Origin: Riptortus pedestris
Lineage: Eukaryota; Arthropoda; Insecta; Hemiptera; Alydidae
Length of the DNA stretch: 64,000 nt
NCBI GenBank assembly: GCA_019009955.1
Contig: CM032233.1
Span: 117,527,001 to 117,591,000, forward strand
Reading direction: 5' to 3'
Shown: piece by piece, positions 57,001 through 64,000 of the stretch
Numbering within the stretch: position 1 is the stretch's first letter
Layout of the letters: the number at the start of each line of letters is the position of its first letter
Notes under the pieces: generated by a model
The model's database searches: none
The model's input: only the letters and a program-made list of their open reading frames with translations
Told to the model about the DNA's origin: nothing
Made by a program: the position numbers and the translations under genes

Positions 57001-57384
57001 GTTAATTTGAATTATTTTATGCCTTTATTACCATTCTCAGGAGTGGGGGTTTACTTCGACGTATTTGTCAATAACTTGGTTAATATTGGTTTTATCAAAA
57101 AATCGTGCAAATTGTGTTTAGAATAGTTTTCGGTCTTAAAACATGATCCCAACAACCGTTCAGAGGGATTCGAAAAAGTGCGGGTGAATTGAAAATTTGA
57201 TATATTTCTGTTATTATGAGTCGTATTAAAAAAAGTTATAGATCCATTTTTGTTAAATTATTGATGCTCTACAATTGTTGTTATATACGGAAATGTAAAA
57301 ATAATGTTGAGAAGAGATCATAAGAGTGTTATACCACCACATGGGTAATCTGCTTAGATTAGCCAGCCTCTGTGTGACAGGCGT
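57000..57384 (-). repeat. Family H copy (head side), abutting the next copy
   Basis: - strand head CGCCTGTCACACAGAGGCTG ends at 57384. Internal GGAGTGGGGGTTTACT at 57041 marks its other side. The next base begins the 3' end of another copy. Confidence 0.6.
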
Positions 57385-57996
57385 TTTAGTAGATTTCCTT
57401 TAAGGGAAATCAAGTATTGAGGTTGTACTCATGACGCGATTTTCGCGAAAAATGTCTGCAAATATCCATCTATCATACCTAGTAGATAATGAAAAAGTCC
57501 GTCACTCAGGGGCTGCGTAAACTAAGCAGATTTCCCACGTGAAGTTTTACAATTGAGAAATCTGCCTAATAATAACAGTAGTAGTAAGGAATCTCTAGAC
57601 ATAGGTCTAGAATAGTCACGAGGGACGAATAGTTACGGAAACGGCCGCCCTAGCCCTCGGCGGAAAGCCCGAACATGGCCGACTCCTGCCGACCACACAC
57701 ACACAATACAAATGCAAATATCTCAGTTAATATTCAAGATAGAGAATACATGTATAGAACAATATTTATAGTAAATGTAATTTGCAATAAGATTGATTCT
57801 ATACAATTTTTCGATCTGGCGTATAGTAACGGAGATATTTCTAATTTTCAAAAATCCCCCCTCTAAACCCCTCCCCTCCCACTTGTCCGATTTCAGCCAT
57901 TAACGAATTTGATCTTTTTTTTTTTTTACATAAAAAGCTTAAATATGAAGTTTGGTAACGATCAAACAAAAATTGCGACCGCTAGAGCGTTAACAG

Positions 57997-58058
<62 letters not shown>

Positions 58059-58791
58059 GAACGAACCTCATTTTCGTCATCTCCTGGGTAGGATCGATAG
58101 ACATTTGAGGAAATTTTTCAAAACTCGCGTCATGAGCACGACCTCAAAAGTTGATTTCCCTTAAGGGAAATCTGCTAAAAATGAGGTCCATTGAAAAAGA
58201 TTTTAAATTTCTTTTTAAATATCTTGAATTTTTAATATCTTCGTTATTACATGTGGGATCAAAAAAAATATATAGAACAATATTATTGCAAATGTAATGT
58301 TCTATACATTTTATTAAATACATTTGTTTTCTATCTGCTATATTAACAGAGATATTTATATTTTTTTTAGTTTTCAGCCTGTAGTAAACCCCCACTCCGA
58401 CCCATGTCACATATAGCAATAAGCTGTTTTATAGTGAACCATTTTATTCTAAGCTTGAATACCAAACATCTTTTTCAAGAGACCTTTATTATATGAGATT
58501 CATGCAAATTCGTAATACCTTGGTGTCATAATTTAGGATTTTACTTTCTTAACTTGAAAATGTTTATTTGTTCTTCATAGAGTTCGATATTTAACTTTTC
58601 AACATTAAAGATCATAATAGTAAATGCCTGAAATCCGGAATAAGGGGGTTAGAAATGGGAGTAATTTGAAAATCCAAAATATCTCCATTGCTTTATCTAG
58701 AAACAGGGGATATGTGGTGAGATGATCACATGTGTTTTATACCAGCAATTGGGAAATTTGCTTAGTTTTTGCAGCCCTTGCGAGACAGACT
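57385..58791 (-). repeat. Family H copy split by another family H copy
   Basis: Its 3' end is at 57385-57492 (TTTTAGTAGATTTCCTTTAA to AGTAGATAATGAAAA) and the remainder at 58180-58791 (ATGAGGTCCATTGAAAAAG to CAGCCCTTGCGAGACAGAC). The two parts join at GAAAA/ATGAGG, exactly as in unbroken copies (GACGAAAATGAGGTCC). Confidence 0.8.
57496..58180 (+). repeat. Family H copy inserted into a family H copy
   Basis: TCCGTCACTCAGGGGCTGCG at 57498 to TTAAGGGAAATCTGCTA at about 58176. TA array 58003-58052. Flanks are A-runs on both sides. Confidence 0.85.
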
Positions 58792-58794
58792 TTT

Positions 58795-60892
58795 TGAATA
58801 CTGATGTTAGTGGAGTAACTGCATTAATGTGAAAAAGTTATTGTAGTGGTAACCAAGTAGACTGAAAAACAAAATATTTTTCCTGGATATACCACAAAAA
58901 CATTTTCCTTTCATTTAATTTCATCTATACAAGAGATTTAGTTTAATCATTTACATTTTATGTGATTATTTTTAAAAAGGCCTTAGGCAACTTATATTTA
59001 TTATTAATATATTAATGTTTGTTGGATTCGACTAAACTGAAACAATTTTTTTTTTTCTTTAAATAAAGTCTTCTCTCTTTTGATTTGCAATTTGGCTCAT
59101 TGTGTATGTGTGTGCATACATGCACCTGTATGGATTTGTGCATTCATTCTATTGGATTTTGCATGTTGATTATTGTCCAAACATTCCATGTTTATTTAAA
59201 GGCAATTGAAATAAATTGAAGTGAAAAAAATTGCAATATTCAGATTTATTTACAATTTAAAAGACAATAAATATCAAATTCTTAAAAATATTTTATATGG
59301 CATTAGAAGAGGGCACAAAATAAATATTGTTGTTACTAGATAATATTGATACATTACAAACAAATTAGGAATCACAATTTAAGTAATCAAATTCCTTTTT
59401 TGAAACAACACCTTTAGTCTAATACAATAAAAATAATTCATGAGTTATAACTAATATATTTAACCATTACTTTAAAAAAATAATGTTTGAAAAATAGGTC
59501 TCATAGATTTGTGGTTTTATACAATGCCTTATATTTACAATATTTATTTACAACTATTCTGGTAATCATTCACCTTTATTTTAAATAAATATTTTTAAAG
59601 TAATTAAAACATCGCAAATAATTTCTTGAACTATAGTTACAAGAAATATTTTGCACAAAAGGTTTTCAAATAAGTACTTCATTGTGGAAGAAATACAAAT
59701 CACATTTGCTTCTCCTACATTTCATTAATAAATGGAATTAGTTGTAATTAATTTACACAGTATTACAACTTGTAAACTGTAACAATAATACATCATAAAT
59801 ACTAAAATAAATTAAAACTTAAAATAATAAATAAAATTCACTTTTATTCCATGAATGTTTTGGATCATCATTCCGTTTATAGAGTGAGTTAATATTCTTA
59901 AGCTATTGAGAAAAAAAGTTAGATTTCACATTTTAAAAATAAAAAAAATTAAAACATGAAAAAATTGATTTGTATTAATATGGTTGTAGAAATAAGCTAG
60001 CAATAGAAATATTGAGTTGGGATTTAAATGCTACAAATATATAAATATGTTTAATAAATCTAAATTATTTTTAGGCAAAAATAAATTAAACGTCACTTTA
60101 CAAAACAGGTAACAATGTTTACATTTTTTTGAAAAAATTTTATAGTGAATACATGAGAATATTATGTTATTGAAGAAATAAATATATACATTAATTCAAT
60201 TTTTGTTTTTTAATATATTTTCTCAGGTAACTGCCATTGCGAGTTTAGTTGGAATAGTAGAAACAAGCCTGAAACAGAGAATGAAATTTAATTGCTTAAA
60301 AAGACAATATATTTTATAACTGAGAGAATGAGAACAAATTAAATGTTTGGTTCATCATGTTCTTTCTTGATGATATAATATTAAATTATTGTCAGTTCCA
60401 CATACAGTTAGAAATAATATTCCTCTGGTACCCCATTAAAGAATTTCAAAATATACTATATTTTAGAACTTTCATACATTATTTGCAGAGGTTGTATTAC
60501 TTTCTCTACCTTAAAACAATTGTTTGTAAATTAGTTTAAGACCTTTTTAATGGAATGCGGAAGCTTCCAATTCACAAAATCATTTTGTGGTTTGAAAACC
60601 TACCAATCATTTTAAAACTGAAAGCATTGGAATCACTAAAGATTAGAGTGACATGGGATTCCTCATAAATAAAAGATTACATACCATATACTTGTTAATA
60701 TAGGGTAATTACCAAGAAACGCATGATTCCTTGTATACTATGCAAGTCAAAAACATGCATTTCCCAGTGATCACTCTATATAATTAATTTACTAACAAGT
60801 TAACAGATTTTACAGTATTTGAGGAACTTGAACTTATTTTAAACTTTTACGCAATTCATGATGGCAATCTGATAGGTTTTACCTTGTGACGC
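58795..60892. other. Gene-free stretch downstream of NOX5
   Basis: AT-rich. It includes the 3' untranslated part of NOX5 (- strand from 60892 down); its length is unclear, as several AATAAA complements occur. No shared repeats recognised. Confidence 0.35.
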
Positions 60893-61416
60893 TCAGAATA
60901 CTTCTTTTCTAAAACTGAATCCAAATTGATCACACTTCAGTCTTAAAATTCTTGCTAACTGTGGTGGACCACAGTAAAATACTGTCACTTTCCCTTTTTT
61001 CTGATCAAGTAATTGCTTAAAAACTTTATCCCAATTTGGCCTTCCAGCATTTGTTCTAGTTTTCAAGCCTGTAATTAAATCTCTTTTTTCCTGAAATAGA
61101 AGGAAAACATTCAGTAATTTGAGCCAGTATTTAAATATGACTGAGTTAAACAAAATATAAAGAAATTAAACCTTTTCATGTAGAAGCTCAAGAGCCAGTT
61201 GTAATCCAACTGCTTTCATGTCTGTTTTTTGGAGTGCAGATGTAATGTACATGTGCATTTCGAGAAACCTTTCCATTGCTCCTCCCAGCTCAGCTTGTTC
61301 TATCTCAAGTTGTGAAAGTAAGTTAACAAACCATTCAAATGACCTTTGATCCCTATTAATCCAAAAGAAATCAACCTAGAAAATAAAAGGAAAAAATGTA
61401 TTAAAACATTAGTAAT

Positions 61417-61493
<77 letters not shown>

Positions 61494-63435
61494 TTACAAT
61501 GTGCTAAGGATAAATTTTAAATTATTTATTAACATCCACTTTTTGCAACTAAGGCTAATTGGGATGGGTTCTCTACAGATACCACCCTTTTCTAGCCAGG
61601 GTGGGACTACGGATTTTATTTAATGAATTCAGTCACTAAATAAATTCCCTTGCCCAGGCGGGAATCTAACTCGCTACTCTAGGTTTACCATGTGAGATTA
61701 AGGTCAACGCTTTAGCTCACATGGCTAACCTGAGCCTCTGTGGTAAGGATAGGAGCTTCTAATAATGTAATATAAATTAAGTTAATGAAATTATAAATAA
61801 AAAGGTTATTATTGATCAGGAGAAAGAAAGTATGCATAACTTGAATTGCTAGAAACACCATTTGGTAAGATGAAAAAAAAGGTGGAATGATATATTATTG
61901 TCAGTTTATTATATAATTTGTTATAACATGAATTAAGCTTTGCAGAATTAAACTGTAATACAAAATTTATTTGGTTTGTAAAATGGTTTGAATAATAAAT
62001 TCCGGAATTGATTAACTAATTTTGATTTCTTTTAGGCTATAAAATTGACTACTATATACATAAAATCTAGTCAAGGTGCCAGTGATTATAATAGTTAATT
62101 TACCTTTCGAAGGTGCATCACTGTTGGTGGGATCTCACTAACCCAAGTATGCTTGCAATTTGGACAACAGTGACGTGCTTTCCAATATCTGTGCATAATT
62201 GATTGAAGAATTGAAGCAAAAGGTGTTACGCCTATTCCAGTAGCAATTAAAACTGCATGCTGTGCTCTGAATATATGGCTTGACGGAGCACCATATGGCC
62301 CATCCAAATAAATCTGAAATATAATAAAAAATAAATGATATATTAAAAAAATTATTTAGTATCCTTTTTGCATTTTTACTACTGCTACTTATTATTATAA
62401 TTTTTACCTCAAGGGGTTTTCCAACTGGATAATCAATAGGAGTATTAGGTTTTGATCCATCTACTGCTTCAGTTAAATCAGTTGTTGCCCTTCCCTCTTC
62501 CGCTGCCCTTTCAATGCAGCCAAAGATTTCAGAATCCTAGGGAATCAAAATTAGGTATAAAAGGGATGGGTCACATTGAAATACAATAATAACTTTAGGT
62601 TAAAAGCAAAAATACTTCTAAAATATAGTCAAATTATTGTAATAATTTATTTCATTTCACAGTTTTTGTGATTTTCAGCGGGAGGGGAAAGTATAAACCC
62701 ATTCCTTAAATTTTTATTTAACGATGTATGTTCTTCAATTGTATCACAATTATGAGCTGTCTGTCATATTAAAAAAATTATACTGATATACATTTCTATA
62801 GTATCTTTGCATACATAAGTTACCTCTCATATGTGTTTAGAATATGCTAAACATATCTGTATATACTACTTTGAATGATTTAAGACTAATGAGAAAATAG
62901 GAATATTGGATAAAAGCATACTACACAAAATACGCTCCATGGAGGGACTCATTCAGATAAGGAGAGCAAGAAAGGAAGGAAACTGACTTGCCTTCATATG
63001 CCAATCCAACTAAAAAGGACAAATTCTGGTAGTTCCATATTAAGCACATCTCCAGAATAATTGCAAGATCAAATAACACAAGGTATGCTGATGGTGTGCT
63101 AACCACTGCTAGATATATTGCGGCATTTTTTTATACCTTCCATTTATATTTTTACAATTCATCTTGAATATTCTCAGAGCTCCAAAATGATTAATTATTA
63201 ATACAATACCTGTTTTCCAAGAACAGAGAGTGCTGACATTTTCGCTTCACAATTTTCAAGGCTCGGTGTTTTAAAAGCAATAATTGTTGGTTTATTTCTC
63301 ATGTATCTGAAGCTTTGAGCAAGAGATTTATTTTGAGGACTTAAATATGCCAGCCCCAAAGATTGCAACCTTGCTCGGCGGATTTGACACTCATCAAAAC
63401 TTTTTTCTGATTCAGAACGAGTGTACTCTCGTAAC
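60893..63435 (-). CDS. NOX5: NADPH oxidase 5, C-terminal exons (gene continues beyond the window)
   Basis: Exons on the - strand: 63435-63210, 62536-62408, 62313-62104, 61375-61172 and 61090-60893 (stop). All have GT/AG borders and stay in frame. The protein reads through an Arg/Ser-rich linker (REYTRSESEKSFDECQIRRA) into the FAD/NADPH-binding dehydrogenase domain: IYLDGPYGAP, AVLIATGIGVTPFASILQS, the NOX5-specific CCPNCKHTW, VDFFWINRDQRSFEWFVNLL, ITGLKTRTNAGRPNWDKVF, VFYCGPP, and the terminal Phe (RKEVF) found in NOX enzymes. NOX5 is a membrane enzyme that moves electrons from NADPH through FAD and two haems to oxygen, making superoxide; it is switched on by calcium through N-terminal EF-hands. 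Those EF-hands and the six transmembrane helices must be encoded above 64000. Intron 1 of the visible part holds nothing recognised; the intron between 62104 and 61375 carries a (TA)n array and a SINE. A truncated LINE sits just upstream of the first visible exon. Confidence 0.92.
61419..61490. repeat. (TA)n microsatellite, ~36 units
   Basis: Uninterrupted TA run in a NOX5 intron, not inside a family H copy. A SINE lies 40 bases further on. Confidence 0.95.
61528..61738 (-). repeat. tRNA-derived SINE, copy 6
   Basis: - strand: head CAGAGGCTCAGGTTAGCCAT, GTGAGCTAAAGCGTTGACC, and a B-box changed to GAGTTAGATTCC; tail GTGGATGTTAATAAATAAT. In the NOX5 intron 62103-61376. Confidence 0.75.
62537..63209. 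other. NOX5 intron, nothing recognised
   Basis: AT-rich intron. The open frames have no family features. Confidence 0.4.
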
Positions 63436-63477
63436 CTTAAAAATAACAAAAGTGACATTAATAGTAAGTGTAAATTA

Positions 63478-64000
63478 TTATTCATGTCTGATGGTTTGAT
63501 AATGTTTTAATTTTGTGAATTTCCCCTCTGTACTGCTGTTTTCTTTAATCCAGCTTATATCTACTCCTAGGAATTCCTGACTAATACATTCCAGGTTTGT
63601 AAACCAATTAGCCTGTTTTTCAATTACATGCTCAGCTATTATTCTGGGCCAACGATAACTCGGAAAATTTAAAATTTTAATCAAATAATTAAAAAATAGT
63701 TTAAATGTGAAAATAAAGTGGGCTACGTTTAGTTTCAAAAAAACAAAATATAATGTGGACAGTTTTTTGGAAGGGAGAAAATTTTTTTAATGAAATATTT
63801 TTGTAGGGACTCAACCTTATCATACTTTTCATTACCCCAGAATTGTGCCCCATAACATATAACCACTGTGATGGTTGCTTAAAATACGCTTAACTTTGAT
63901 TCCATTGGTATACTTTTGTTAATAACAAATTTCTGCCAGGTAGCATTAATTCCAAATTTGGTCGTTGTGATTTATTCCTTGAAGTGACAATTGAGGAGTG
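63478..64000 (-). mobile_element. Truncated LINE (post-RT region) in a NOX5 intron
   Basis: The - strand from about 63865 reads ICYGAQFWGNEKYDKVESLQ, KYFIKKIFSLPKNCPHYILF. After a one-base shift in a run of seven T (63737-63743) it reads LKLNVAHFIFTFKLFFNYLI, then YRWPRIIAEHVIEKQANWF, to a stop at 63478. YG.Q.WG...Y..VE.LQ..F.K...LPK..P.Y.L..EL is the pattern after the RT of Jockey/R1/I-group LINEs. The element continues past the window edge. Confidence 0.65.

Overview
The window is a stretch of an AT-rich animal nuclear genome, almost certainly an insect. Genes are split by long introns with GT/AG borders, and there are no bacterial-type operons. The recognisable host genes are insect-style secreted lipocalins, a MAD2L1-binding protein (p31comet) and an NADPH oxidase 5. 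The species cannot be fixed from the sequence. The NOX5 copy, the abundant mariner, Merlin, pogo/Tigger, Penelope-like and Jockey-like debris, and the intron sizes suggest an insect with a fairly large, repeat-rich genome.

Host genes. (1) Two lipocalin genes lie in tandem on the + strand: the last four coding exons of one (462-7725) and a complete five-exon, 185-residue one (19674-26405). Exon phases and the two disulphide pairs correspond exactly, so they are a tandem duplication. (2) A complete four-exon p31comet gene on the - strand (50299 to 34450, 281 residues), with an 81-bp tandem repeat array about 0.5 kb upstream of its start codon. (3) The last five and a half exons' worth of a NOX5 gene on the - strand (63435 to 60893); its upstream exons lie beyond the window.

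Everything else is mobile or simple repeat DNA, often nested. The dominant element, here called family H, occurs about 18 times. It starts near TCCGTCACGCAGGGGCTGCG, ends near a TTTCCCTTAAGGGAAA hairpin plus CTGCTA, carries an internal (TA)n array and has offset inverted repeats (GCAGATTTCCC). This layout resembles Helentron-associated elements (HINE/DINE-1). One copy has inserted into another (57385-58791), which defines its ends. A second family, R, has a head ACTAGCTAAGGTACCCGG, a variable number of ~291-298 bp tandem units each with a 12-bp-arm hairpin, and a constant 3' end; it sits in the (TA)n arrays of family H. A tRNA-derived SINE occurs six times.

Several DNA transposons are delimited to the base by their target duplications. 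They are: a 1840-bp element with long TIRs, an 8-bp duplication and an unplaced protein (885-2724); a 604-bp mariner-type MITE (5309-5912); a fold-back mariner (31918-32826); a Tigger derivative (29472-30532); a 2195-bp Tc1/mariner-superfamily element with a DD82E-like spacing and an intron (35549-37743); a 245-bp hAT-type MITE (47749-47993); two TTAA (piggyBac-type) MITEs (3480-3628, 44709-45134); and a Merlin element, intact apart from one nonsense codon (53722-55061). The most striking structures are the 35057-40914 nest, the family H self-insertion, the variable-unit family R and the unassigned 885-2724 transposon.
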